The position numbers were made by a program, and so were the translations under genes. The notes below the pieces were generated by a model. That model searched no databases. It saw only the letters and a list, made by a program, of their open reading frames with translations, and had not been told where the DNA came from. From assembly GCF_019649055.1 (NCBI RefSeq), contig NW_026570277.1, positions 868,001 to 932,000 on the forward strand: a DNA stretch of 64,000 nucleotides. The letters are read 5' to 3'. Positions 9,094-20,167 of the stretch are shown here, one piece after another (within the stretch, counting starts at the first letter, position 1; each line of letters begins with the position of its first letter). This stretch comes from Paramacrobiotus metropolitanus (Eukaryota > Tardigrada > Eutardigrada > Parachela > Macrobiotidae).

Positions 9094-9609
9094 ATGGTAC
9101 GGATCACCAATGTTGTTGCCACAGCGAAGCTAAACTGCCACCTGAATCTGACCGAGATTGAGAAACGCTTGCCATTGGCTCAGTATACTCCCCGTTCATT
9201 TTCCGGACTCCTTCTTCGTCGCATTGCCCCACCCAAAGCACACTGTCAGCTGTATGTCAACGGTAAAGTGACCGTGAATGGTGGCAAGAATTTGGACGAA
9301 TCGCGTTTTCTGTTGAAGTATTTCGTACGATTACTGCGTAAAGTCGGTTATGATTGTTCTGTTACTGACTATACGGTGGTCAATATTGTGGGCACGCATG
9401 ATTTTGGTCAAAAGTTTGACCTTGACAGTGTGAGTAAGCGATTGAATGTTCCGTATTTTGCTGATAGATTTCTTGGTCTGCGTATTAAATTGCCAGAGTG
9501 TACGGCTATTTTATTCGCAAGTGGGCGCTGCAATTTTCTTAGCGAAAAATCTGAGGTTGATTTGACATGGGCGATGATTGACTTGGTGTTAATGTTACCA
9601 ATAAACTGA
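9094..9609 (+). CDS. TATA-binding-protein-like (TBP-like) protein, element-encoded
   Basis: The 171-residue ORF reads as a complete two-repeat TBP core. Repeat 1 begins ITNVVATAKL (residues 4-13), continues YTPRSFSGLLLRRI (31-44) and ends YVNGKVTVNGGKN (54-66). Repeat 2 begins VVNIVGTHDF (95-104), continues DRFLGLRIKLPE (124-135) and ends LFASGRCNFLSEKS (140-153). The four positions where TBP uses phenylalanines to kink TATA DNA appear as F36, Y54, F126 and F141. TBP recruits RNA polymerases to core promoters, so an element copy could direct transcription of element genes. The ORF is uninterrupted and ends TGA at 9609. It lies between the PC4-like gene and the polymerase 3' end, inside the element rather than beside it. 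Confidence 0.7.
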   Translation: MVRITNVVATAKLNCHLNLTEIEKRLPLAQYTPRSFSGLLLRRIAPPKAHCQLYVNGKVTVNGGKNLDESRFLLKYFVRLLRKVGYDCSVTDYTVVNIVGTHDFGQKFDLDSVSKRLNVPYFADRFLGLRIKLPECTAILFASGRCNFLSEKSEVDLTWAMIDLVLMLPIN

Positions 9610-10064
9610 ATGAACTCGCTTCATATTTTATTCAGAATTTCATCGCGACGTATAACCGTAAGGCAAAGTGTTCCAATCACCATCAACAATTCTTCGCTTA
9701 TCGTACGTAAAACTTAACCGTTTACAAAGATCCACTTGTTTCAAAGTCATTGTTTTCTTATCGCGTTTAATACTGTCTGGATATTCCGCCACAAGAAAAT
9801 CGGTCTTCTTCTCCAGAATTCCCACCATCTTTTCAAAAGTTAAGACTTCACTAGTTTGACCATTCAGTGTAAAACCTTTAACTTTTGCTACACTTATTCC
9901 GTCGTTGGTCTTGTAAGAATACGTCTTCGGGCCAAGACTGACGAACTGGCTGATGAACTGTCCAGGTTGCAATTCATCCGTTAAGTCGCCGAGAAATTTG
10001 CCCGTCGTAGGAACGGAAATTCCAGGTCGGTCCACAAAATTATCGAATCTAAAACAAAACGTGG

Positions 10065-10385
10065 TGTTACGTAAATAATTGGCAGAGCGAAATAAACGAA
10101 AGGTCACGGCGGTAGAATACCGGCCGGTTTTATAGCCTAATATGCTGTATTTAGTAAAACATGCATAAACGGCAACGAACGATACCGCGAATGCAAGTCA
10201 GGGATTGTTATTGAAGGAAATTAGACTGCACGGCTGTAACTGTGTCAGAAAAGTCGAAAAGCCGCGGTATAAAACGGCAACAAGTGGAACGGTCTATCAG
10301 ATAATAACATTCATGGGCATATCGCCCTTATGATCAGCAGAAGGCTAGCGCAGGCGAATATCGCTCAAAGAATCTTTACGTGACA
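10065..10385 (-). repeat. 3' LTR of the retroelement
   Basis: A 321-bp direct repeat of 23601-23922 with the same TG...CA termini and a minus-strand TATAAAA at 10128-10134. It abuts the last pPolB intron remnant and exon 8 (10048), from which it is separated by only 16 bases. Confidence 0.93.
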
Positions 10386-10394
10386 CTTCTCTCC
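10386..10394 (-). promoter_or_regulatory. Candidate polypurine tract
   Basis: The minus strand reads GGAGAGAAG directly against the 3' LTR, where plus-strand DNA priming occurs in LTR elements. Confidence 0.7.
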
Positions 10395-11806
10395 GTGTAA
10401 AAAGGACTGTCCGCAGTCCATAACTAATATAAGAAAAGCAGAAAAGCCAGTCAACCAGCAATACGATAAAGTAGCTATTTTTGCGTTTAGAAATTTTCAA
10501 AACACATCCAAGAAACACCAGGTATTATTATGCAAATAATATTTATACTTAATACGGTTAAAAGAAATATATGTAATACAGCGGAATAATTTGTATTTTA
10601 TTTTCGTAATGCTTTTAGGGAAAACCCGGGTTAAACCAAATTTTCATTTTATAAATGTTTTTGGATTTAGATTCCCTGACTCATTTTCATAATAAATGCG
10701 GTGCTATCGATGATATCATTCGGTCGCACTTGAACTTGAACTTTGATCCGCGGTGAACCATACACCAAAACCACAACACCACACCGTATTCACGCAATTA
10801 AACAGAAAATCCTATTCTCTGAGGCAAGATCTGTACGAAAAATTCATTTGCTCATTTCCAAGATCTTATTTCGCTGGTTTCAAACAATGTTTGTTCGCCT
10901 GCCTACAACACGCGGTTGGTACATCCACTTCTTCTCCCCTTTCAAATTAATTTTTTCGTACACTTGCTCGTACGACTGCATTGGTAATTTGTCTGAATTA
11001 GTAGCATATCTTGCGGTCAAGTCGCGTACTTACGGCTCAACACCTCGTCAACCAGTGATGCGCCCAAAGCTAAAGTTGTTACGCAGGGGCTCTGTATCGA
11101 CGTCATCGCCCATGACCGAAGTATTGCTACAGCGACGGGATTGCTGATCAGACACTTTTATTTTATTAAGAACTTCGTTGTTTTTTTTTTTTTAAGGAGA
11201 TTTTTAGCGATTATACTCACCTCAACATTTAGCAAACAAACTGCTGCACCAGCATCTTCGTAAGAAATTTTAATTAGTAAATTTCAAATTCTGCCCCAGA
11301 GAATAGACCTCCAGCTAATCACGAAAATACAATGTGTTAACCATGACTGTAATGCAGGCCACCGGATACGATCACTCACTGATTATTGCGAGACTTAAAT
11401 GACTGATAAAAATCGGCGACCTAAAGCTTCAGGTAGCGAACTTAATATAACTGGGTTCCCGGGGATAGGACCGGGTCTATCTTCACGAACCCTTTATTTT
11501 TAATTTTCGAATTAAAATCTGACAATTAACGAAGGTAGTTTCTGGACCAATATTTGTGATAAATTTTCTCCGAAAAGAATAGCGATCGTTATTATTGAAA
11601 TATTTTAAGACATAATCCTGACCATTCTAAACCTGACTAATTGCAAGCAAGAACCTGACATATTTTAATTCTGTAAGCAAAATAAAAGAATAGACAAAAT
11701 AAAATATAATATTCTGAAATTTGCAATAATTGTTTTTTTTTACAAATTTTAATTTATTTGCTGGCTGACTTTACATGAGCGGAAAAATAAAGCTAATGCT
11801 AAGCGG
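10395..11806. other. Retroelement 3' non-coding region
   Basis: AT-rich stretch between env and the polypurine tract with homopolymer runs. I see no convincing gene. An antisense 134-residue frame at 10743-11147 lacks domain signals and looks incidental. Confidence 0.6.
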
Positions 11807-13998
11807 TTAAACGCTGCTCACGGTCGGTGGAGTTCCATACCGAACCGGTGCCAACTTCCGGCGCTGTTCCATCAACGCATTTCCAAAGGTCACCGTCGGT
11901 TCCGTCCGTGGGCCAAGCGTAGGATCCGGAGAAGGAGTCCGTGCGCCAATTGTTGATCCATCCGAGTCCTCGGCGACTATGCGCGCATTGGCGTAGACGG
12001 GATCCTGGCGAACCGTGTCCGAAAGACGGTAACGCGGCGTCATGGGAATATCCACCGTCCGTGTGGGTACAGTCCGAGAAAGGTTCCTGTCCTGGGTTTC
12101 CGTAGCGGTAGCGGTGACCGCGACCGTTTCCTGCCGTCCAGGCTGGAAATCGTATTGCCGTCGTGAACGCGGGCGGCAACAGTCTACGAAATAACTTAAA
12201 CACGCCATCACCGTTCGGTGATACCGAACGCAAAATACCACAGCAATAAAAACCGTTATTGAAGTAAGCGAAATATTTAAGAGACTATGCACTGTCATAG
12301 ATTTCATTGTACTCTGAACATATTTTGGAGTGATTATGGTACTCAAATTTGAAATACCGGTCTCCAACATCAGGCCGGATAATTCGGCCGTCAAGTCCAG
12401 AAATCGGAATGGGTCGATGGACAAGGAGTCACCGAGAGTCTCTTCCAGGTTATCGGTTAGGAATTTAGTCATGAAATGCCAATGAGAGAGCGACTTATGG
12501 AAAGTCGGGTTTACCGGTGTCCATGTACCATCCTGGTAACGGTAAAGGGATCCGTGTATGATTACCACGGAATGGCGGTGGAGACAAACCGAATGTCTCT
12601 TTAGGGTTTCGCCGTCAAGGGCGATGGTGTAACCGCGATCATCATGTTCGGCTGCAATGTACGGATCTGGTCCGCACGTGGAGTATTTTACTCCAATCGT
12701 AACGTTGACTTCAGTGCACTGATAGATGGTGGCGGAGTCTCCGAGAACGACTGCGGCTTGACATTTCGGAAAACCGAGTTTAGCTCCGACGACAACGGGC
12801 GAAAATTGACTGAGCAGAATCAGAGTTTCCATCTCAGTGCGATCTGCCTGGCATTGTAGCCGGTGCAGATGATTTAGGATTTTTATTTCTTGAAATGCAA
12901 AGAAATCCTCGACGTATTGTAAGTGCGATGACAGCAGAGTTGTTATTTCTGCCGTAAGGTTTGTATTCAGTCGACTCTGAATTCCAACAGGTGGACGAAC
13001 GGGAGGACGAATTTTGACAGTAGAGTTCGGACGATAGTAACCGTGATAGAATTTAATTCTGAGCGTTGGGTGCGATCGAACATAATGGACGGACGCACTT
13101 TCGTCGCAAGTTCTTTCCATTTTCTCTTCTATCGTAAAACTAAGTTGATGCAAATGATCACGGATGTGAATCTCCCGATTTTAATTGAAACAACTGTCCC
13201 TCACTGTCAAGTACGGTGTTGATGCGACACTTCGTTAAGTTTTTGTCAGTATCCCACACGTAAGTTACGTGTGGATGGACACTGGATTCTGTACGAATGG
13301 ACGAAGAAATTTCGCCTGTGGTTGAGAGTACCGGACAGTCGTCACACGTCGTCTCGAGAGTGACGTTTTCCAAAAGGCAGGTAACGACGTCGGCACGGCG
13401 GAACTGGTTCCACCGGCGGTCGACCACAGGTATTGCGTCGTATACCCACGAACGTCCGCTTTTAGTCATTACGTTTCCATTACAGACCTTCGTTTCTGGC
13501 CATCTCACGGCACTGGTCAGCGGTGACCGGAAGTGCTACTTCGAAGTTCTGGCTATTATAGCCTCCGAAAAAGAACCCTTCCTGTATCGTACTTTTCAAA
13601 ATCATACGACATGCGGAGCCTGGGAAAAGTCGAGTAATGTTCTTGTAGTCGAGAATGTGGTACTTCACATCGTGGGTTTCGCGGATTGGGCTATCAAGCT
13701 GATCGCACCTAATTCTGGCTGAAAGGTCAGCGATTCCTACATATTTACTGCGCGAACAGTCGCACAGAGTCGTATTTAATCCGGAAGTACCCGACAAGGT
13801 ACAAAGCAAAAGAAAAAGAGAGAGCGTTACGAATTTGGGCAGACCAGCGCGCAGGCGTTTTGCCGGAACCGGTGGCGGTGGTGCCTCGTTTTCTGGACCA
13901 GAGTCGTCGCTGGTGAGAATTTCTTGGTTTCCTGGTTGAGCCGGAGCAAATACGGGGTTATGAACAGTAAGTCCCTTTTCTGGGTGATTCGTCATCAA
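11807..13998 (-). pseudogene. env: Envelope glycoprotein, class III/chuvirus-like, in three broken frames
   Basis: Three consecutive frames on the element strand: 13998-13480, 13508-13158 and 13153-11807. The first has a 54-residue proline-rich cytoplasmic-type head, a hydrophobic signal/anchor (FVTLSLFLLLCTL) and an ectodomain start with CDC and FPGSACR, followed by the EGFFFGGYNS block that reminds me of chuvirus-type glycoproteins. The second continues cysteine-rich ectodomain. The third has several NxT/S sites, paired cysteines, a transmembrane helix (SITVFIAVVFCVRY) and a long cytoplasmic tail. Frame changes at about 13490 and 13155 break it. Position after pol fits env. The virus-family resemblance is from memory of layout and needs a profile search. 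Confidence 0.6.
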
Positions 13999-14785
13999 GA
14001 TTCACCGTTACGGTGGATTCCGCGTCGGAATCGGATGGTGCCTCCAAAGGAGGAGGACTATCTGAGCGATTGCTAGCGTAACAGACGCTATCTCGCATGG
14101 GGAACATATACGCGCAATGCGGGCACGCGTCGCGCACAGAGCATCGATCATGGTATCTGTGACCATAAATACACTCCCTCATCGGAGGAATGCTTTCGGC
14201 TAAAATGACTTCCTCAGTACAAACACACACCTTGTGTCGATAGGCTGAAGCAAGGCAACGAGTGCACAGGAAGACGGGAATACCTTTTCGGTAGAGAACG
14301 CGACCATCCGTCATTTTATTGCACAAACCGTTATTTTTTCGGGTATTGCAGAGACGATGGTTGAAAACGTCTGTTGTTCGGGAGAACACTATCGTTCCAT
14401 TCTCACGATTCTTATTGTACAGTTCTAAATCCGCACTTATCCCTAGGCCCCGTAAGGCGTTGTTTAGTGAAACATTCGCAATTAAAAGTCGCGTCCGTGT
14501 CATGATAGGCGACGTGACAGGAATGCTCCCTCGTCGAGGATGGGAAAAGACCGATAGTGACTGCACTATGGAAAGGCAGAAAAGGCATAAGCGCCTTAAA
14601 GGCCATCGCTCTGGATTTTTGGTCCGCGGGGACCATTGCCATAAACTGGAAACAGAGTGGGTGATCCTGCAGCTTTCGCATATACGTTTCGCAGGTGTCA
14701 AAAAGAATACCCCCGTTCTGTGCAGAAATCCATAACCAAAAATTATTAGCAATGATCCTAGACTCGAGGGACTTAGAGCTCGCAT
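13958..14785 (-). CDS. RING-like Cys/His-rich accessory ORF
   Basis: The frame is open from 14785, but the more natural start is the internal ATG at about 14500 (MTRTRLLIANVSLN), giving about 180 residues. The core has a cross-brace-like series: CNTRKNNGLC, FLCTRCLASAYRHKVCVC, then CIYGHRYHDRCSVRDACPHC, close to a RING or related zinc-binding fold. RING proteins are often ubiquitin ligases. The acidic C-terminus is DSDAESTVTVNLDDES. It overlaps its upstream neighbour and the env start by about 40 bases. Function is inferred from the zinc pattern only. Confidence 0.55.
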   Translation of the reverse strand: MRALSPSSLGSLLIIFGYGFLHRTGVFFLTPAKRICESCRITHSVSSLWQWSPRTKNPERWPLRRLCLFCLSIVQSLSVFSHPRRGSIPVTSPIMTRTRLLIANVSLNNALRGLGISADLELYNKNRENGTIVFSRTTDVFNHRLCNTRKNNGLCNKMTDGRVLYRKGIPVFLCTRCLASAYRHKVCVCTEEVILAESIPPMRECIYGHRYHDRCSVRDACPHCAYMFPMRDSVCYASNRSDSPPPLEAPSDSDAESTVTVNLDDESPRKGTYCS

Positions 14786-15695
14786 ACCGGAGAACTACGC
14801 AAATTCGGTCGCTTAGATCGGCGAAAATATCGTCCTCGATACGGAAGTATGAATGCGCATAGTCCTGAGAAATTTTGTTGTTAAAATCTCGTTGATATCG
14901 AGCATACGAAGGTTGGCCTCGCGAATAACCTTGCCTGTGCATGGCCCTGGGACTTACAGTGTATGCAACCCTTTGCGTTTCGGGAACGGTGTCCCGCGTG
15001 ACAAATCTCAACAGTACCGTCATCTGGATGATGAAAGTGTCCGTCCGAAAATATCTCGTGGTTCGCGACCTTATAAAAACATCCCCAACAATAAAGACAG
15101 GTAAGAGTTTAGGAGGTAGATACACTCCAAAACGCTGAGCACGATTTTCACACTGTACGGTCGGTGCGGAAAGCTCGGAGTAATTAACAGTTGTAGCAGC
15201 ACATCTGCCTACGTCATCGTTGCACTGGAAAATTAAGGAGGGCTTATCTGGATCCAAATGAGTTGACGAACAGATGCACATGAAAGGTGCGGGGAACCCG
15301 CGCTTCAGGCCATAGTTCCCTACAGCTAATTTCGCAAGGTACAACGACGGGAAAAAAGGTTTTAATGGCAGGTCTGTGGGAATATTCGCGAGCGCACTCA
15401 AATACGAGGTAAACTCTGCCAGATTCAGGTCTTCGAGTAAAGTACTATTGACCGTCTGAATGCTCTCAATCTCATCCGGATCAAGAAAAGGTTCGACGTA
15501 CTGTCTGAGAATCTGCGGCTGAATAAATGTGACTGTGCGCACACTCGGCACCCGCGAAATCACTGTCGTTAGGACATTATTATTATTTGCGAAAACGTCA
15601 TCCTGCATACGATCACTGACTGTACGGAAGTGATCCACAACATAATGGTTACCAAGGTTCACAGGATTTAGACCCGTATATCTACATAGTGACAT
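14412..15695 (-). CDS. Unrecognised 427-residue ORF between pol and env
   Basis: I cannot place this protein in a family. It is a long uninterrupted frame on the element strand, about 200 bases after pol. It follows an acceptor-like TTGTTGTAG at about 15720, and the frame is open from there to its ATG, which suggests expression from a spliced subgenomic RNA. It has scattered cysteines (CICSSTHLDPDKPS, CNDDVGRCAATTVNYSEL) and no obvious signal peptide or membrane anchor. Its 3' third overlaps the RING-like ORF in another frame. It could be an envelope-linked accessory protein or matrix-like protein. Confidence 0.55.
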   Translation of the reverse strand: MSLCRYTGLNPVNLGNHYVVDHFRTVSDRMQDDVFANNNNVLTTVISRVPSVRTVTFIQPQILRQYVEPFLDPDEIESIQTVNSTLLEDLNLAEFTSYLSALANIPTDLPLKPFFPSLYLAKLAVGNYGLKRGFPAPFMCICSSTHLDPDKPSLIFQCNDDVGRCAATTVNYSELSAPTVQCENRAQRFGVYLPPKLLPVFIVGDVFIRSRTTRYFRTDTFIIQMTVLLRFVTRDTVPETQRVAYTVSPRAMHRQGYSRGQPSYARYQRDFNNKISQDYAHSYFRIEDDIFADLSDRICVVLRYASSKSLESRIIANNFWLWISAQNGGILFDTCETYMRKLQDHPLCFQFMAMVPADQKSRAMAFKALMPFLPFHSAVTIGLFPSSTREHSCHVAYHDTDATFNCECFTKQRLTGPRDKCGFRTVQ

Positions 15696-15895
15696 CCGAC
15701 GGCCGCTGGGATCAACGCCCTACAACAAAAGAGAGAGAAAAGTTATTTACGTAAATTACAGGGATAAAAGTTACCTTAAGAAAGAAAGCGGTTTTTTTTT
15801 TAAAAAAAAAGATCTTGTTTTTAGTAGCGAAAATATACTCATTTTGTATTTGATTTTAACCGATGATACATGGAACACTAAAATACTAAAACTAT

Positions 15896-18800
15896 TTATT
15901 TTTCTCTCTTTTGTTTCAGGCGGTCCGAACGTCGAACCGTCTCAATTTCGGTAGTTCCGGTTGCCGGAACGTCAGGCGGAAGAGCGGACATTAGATCATT
16001 TGTTTCTCGACAATTTTCGAGATCAACGTTGTCCAGGTCCCGTTTCCCCTTTTGGAGTGGTTCTGCCAGAGCTGACTCAACATACGGTGTGTCCAGGCGC
16101 TCGCTATAGTGGCGCAAGCGCTGCACATGGACAACCTGAGTCTTTGGCCGACCACGGACTGATTCAATTTCGTAATTAACTTCGGACACTTGGGAGGTGA
16201 TCCTCCAAGGTCCGTGCCAACGAATTAAAAATTTTGGAGAAAGATTATTATCAGGAGAAACAATTTCTTTAGGCGGTCCTTTTAAAAGGACAAGGTCGCC
16301 AGGGACAAACGCGTGTTCACGCCGGGTAACATTAAATCGCGGGGCGGTCTTATCTTGAAGGTGGTTTGCCATGAGACCGGCAACCTCGCGTAAATTACTC
16401 AAGTACGTCTGAATCTGACTTGGGAGCGTTTCATCAGGTTCCGCAAAATCCAAATTTTCCCCAGGATTCATGACGTTATCAATGGGATGAGTCGGGTTAT
16501 ACCCGTGTAACAATTCGAATGGAGAAACCTTAACCGTGTCATTAACCATCGTGTTAAGGGCGAAAGTTAGTGGTACCACAAGGTCATCCCAATTTCTATG
16601 TGTCGGAGACACATAGTGCGCAATCGCCTTAACAAGAACACCGTTTATTCTCTCAGTGAGGCCATCGGCCTTCGGATTGTACGCCGTAGTTGTACGGTGA
16701 GTAATGCGCGCTAAGCGTAACAAATGTTGCAAAAGACTTCCGGTGAAATGAGTCCCGAGATCCGTGAGGATCGACCGGGGACACCCATGCCTGGAAATGA
16801 CTTGTTCGTACAGGAAGTGTGCCGCATTGGCGGCAGTTGCTGCCTTAACGGGTCTTGCTTCGATCCACTTTGTCAAGTGATCCACAGCAACAATTATGTA
16901 CCGGTTCCCTTTACTGCTCGGTGGGAATGGACCAACGTAGTCCATACCGACGCATTCGAACGGTTGGCCGATTTTGATACGCTGAAGAAACCATAAGGTG
17001 GTTTCAGCGGTGGCTTCAACGCCTGGCAGGAATGGCACGAAGAAATGTATTCCGCAACATCATGGGCCATGTTTCGGCCAGTAATATTTAAGATACAGAG
17101 CTTCGAAGCACCTGGTAATCCCAGGATGACCGAGGTCATCGTGATATGCCCTTAAGAGTGTGACCTTTAGGGAACTAGGCACCACAATGAGATATACCGG
17201 ATCGTTGCCGCGAAATACGATCTTATACAAAATTTTCTCCTTTACGACGTAGTGCTGAATTCGCGTTCGAAATTTTGCGGTGTCGGTGGCACCGTTCAGG
17301 ATTCCCAAGATCTTTTACAGAATTCGTCGGTTCTCTGTAAAGCGGGGATGTCGACCGGTGAATCTGGTACGACTAGGGCGCAAATCTGCGGTAACGGTGA
17401 TGGTAAAGGTGATCGGGAGAGAAAGTCAGCTACGTTATTAGCACTTCCTTTTCGGTACAGGATCCTTATGTTGTATGGGCGCAAAGCCAGGATCCAGCGA
17501 GCGAGACGACCACTCGGGGTCGGCGTTTTAAACAAAGGAATTAAGGAGTTATGGTCCGTCACTACTGTGAACGGTTTTGGACCTCCGAGGTAAAAATGGA
17601 ATTTGTCAGTAACCGACCAAAAGATAGCAAGGAGCTCTTGTTCGGACGTGTGATAATTCTTCTCTGCATCGGTTAACGAACGACTTGCGTAGGCAACGAC
17701 CTTGAAGCCATCAGCTTCGCGCTGTGTGAGAACGGCGCCTAGTCCATCGAGACTGGCATCCGTTTCCAGGACGTGCTCCTTTTCATTGTCAAAATGGGTG
17801 AGGATGGGTTTTGTAATTAAAGAATTTTTTATATCCTCAAAAGCGAGCTGCGATGGAGCAGACCAATGAAACGTTGTATTTTTCCTTGTTAACTCGAGAA
17901 GCGGAGCGGCAATGCGTGAAAAATTTTTGATGAATCGCCGATAATGGCTGGCAGCGCCTAAGAATCCCTTAACGTCCCGGGATACATGCAGGTATCGGAC
18001 GGGATAGAATAGCCTGGACGTTTTCAGGATCTGGGGCAATGCCCTGGGAATTTACCATATGACCTAAGAATTTTAGTTCCTTTTTGCCAAAGAAGCATTT
18101 GCTTGGTTTGATTTTAAGTCCGGCTTCTCGAAGCCGTTGCAAAACGATTTGAAGATTTACTAAAAGATTTTGCCACGAGTCGGCATAAATTTCAACATCA
18201 TCAAGATACAGTATTAAAATCTTTCCTTTGAGATCGCCCAGGACGCGATCCATCATGCGACTGAAAGTCGCAGGGGCCGTCCGCAATCCAAAGGGCATTA
18301 CTTCAAACTGGAAAACGCCGTCCGGCGTTCGGAAACAAGTAAGACTCTTGGATGAGTCATCCATCCTGATTTGCCAGTAGCCACTAGCCAAATCAAGGCT
18401 AGTAAAGTAACACGAATTTTTCAGACTGTCTAAACAGTCGTCGATTCTTGGTAATGGGTAGGGATCAAAAATAGTATCCTCATTCAAAAGCTTGTATGAA
18501 ACACAAAATCTTAAAGACTCATCTCTCTTCCGTGCCAGTACCACATTGGCACATCGTTCTGAAATTTCACACGGGCTGATCACGCCCTTTCGCAACATAT
18601 CTTGGATCTGTCGAGTGATCTCGACCTTTTGCCATTCCGCGAAACGCCGAAGCGGTTCCACGACTGGATTCGCTTCCGGTCTTAAAACGATCTTATGCGT
18701 TAGCACATTACATGTGCCCAGGCCTTGGTCGTCCGTCGGGAAGACCTCAGTAAAATCCATTAGCATGCGTACCAGTTCTTTTTGCTGGTCCATCGAAATA

Positions 18801-20167
18801 TCACCGTAGTTTAATTTTTCATAATTGATATCTGAAACTTTTTGTGCAATTGTGGTGGGGCCAAAAAGGTCATCAATGTCATCTGTGATTTCCGAATTAT
18901 TTTTCATAAAACGCTTCAGGTTTTCAGGCAGTAACTCGTCCAGTGCGACTGCACTGTCTTGAATCTCTTGGTCCGGAACCTCGAGAGTTCGCGTTCCTGT
19001 AACTGCTCTGATGGCATCTCTGATCCCGAAATTCTCTGTAACGGGTTCCCGATGCTTAGGGACTGTTTTCCCCTCGACCTCAAGGTTAGTTAGTTCCTGA
19101 TTCCCTGCGACCTCAGTGGCAGGTTCCTGGGTCTCCGGACTCGAAACCTCCGGGACCTCTAACTTGAATTCTTTCTGAATGCCCGTGACCTCGGTGACGG
19201 GTTCTTGGGTCTCCGGGATCCGAATCCCCGGGACCTCGACCTGACCTTTTGAACTTCTTTTGTTCTCGTTGCGATTTAGCAACCCAAAATTAAAAATCTT
19301 TTCACGATCGGCTAATGCCCTTATCATACTATCTTGTCTCCCTTCCTTCCCACCTTGGGAGGAACCTGCTTCCAACAACTGTAACCCCTCGGGGACTGCG
19401 GGATCTGTACCATCAATTCCCCTCACCGTTTCCGGGGACTGTTCCGCCAGCAGAACAGCGTCGGAAACTAAGTTCTTGGATGCGGCCAAGCCTGGGCTCG
19501 CCTTCTTTCTGAGCTCGCCCGGTAACACGGGTTTCTCAGACGGGTTCTCCAGTATTATGTCTACGGCAACTCGTTTGCCTGTCTTCGGGCCATCTCGTGG
19601 GTCGGATGGACCGTGTAGAAGGTAAATGGGATTATTAAAAACCGGTTTCCCATTCCCTTCATCCTGACCATTATCCGGGTTTGCAAGGCCCGGAAAACAG
19701 TAATAAAGCAAGGGCAAGACTACAGAATCATTACGCAGTGTTTTAGAATGAAAATCAATTTGGATCCGTGTTTGATTAAGGTAATCAATTCCGATTAATA
19801 CCTCAAATGGAGCTTGTGTTATAACAAATAATTCACATGGCTGTACCTGGCCCAAAACTTCAAGATAGACATCAATCTTTTTATTTAATTTACGTTGAGA
19901 TGTTATTGTGGAAACGTATGGACCATCAGTATCAATTATTTCCAGACGATTAAGTTTCGCAAAACTTTCTGTAATCAATGAAATCCCTGAGCCGGTATCG
20001 AGAATCGCCCGGCACGATATATTATTCACACGAGCCCGACAGATAATTGGACCTACTTCACTAATTTTAAAAGGATTTATGATGAAATGGTCTGTGCGTG
20101 CGTCGGTACCACACACAGACCTATTCAGTTTAAAGAAGCGGGTGCGTCCATCGGGAGCTGTTCCCAT
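15896..20167 (-). pseudogene. pol: Pol polyprotein (protease, RT, RNase H, integrase), frameshifted
   Basis: Ty3/gypsy Pol. In 20167-17969: aspartic protease LDTGSGISL, a long acidic linker with imperfect repeats of ETQEPVTEV type, then reverse transcriptase with FTSLDLASGYWQI, MPFGLRTAPATF and the catalytic YLDD. Frame changes near 18000 lead to 18039-17296, which ends RT and holds RNase H (TDASLDGLGAVLTQ, TDHNSL). The integrase zinc-finger region lies in two further short frames (17308-17060 with HPGITRCFEALYLKYYWPKHG, 17139-16894 with SCHSCQALK). The catalytic core and C-terminal module lie in 17038-15896 (GMDYVGPFP, LTDLGTHFTG, LTERING, then RWHGPWRI). At least three frame breaks make it inactive as read. 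Confidence 0.9.

Noticed and set aside
10743-11147. Rightward 134-residue ORF in the retroelement 3' region.
   Set aside because: Antisense to the element, no domain signals, AT-rich; likely incidental.
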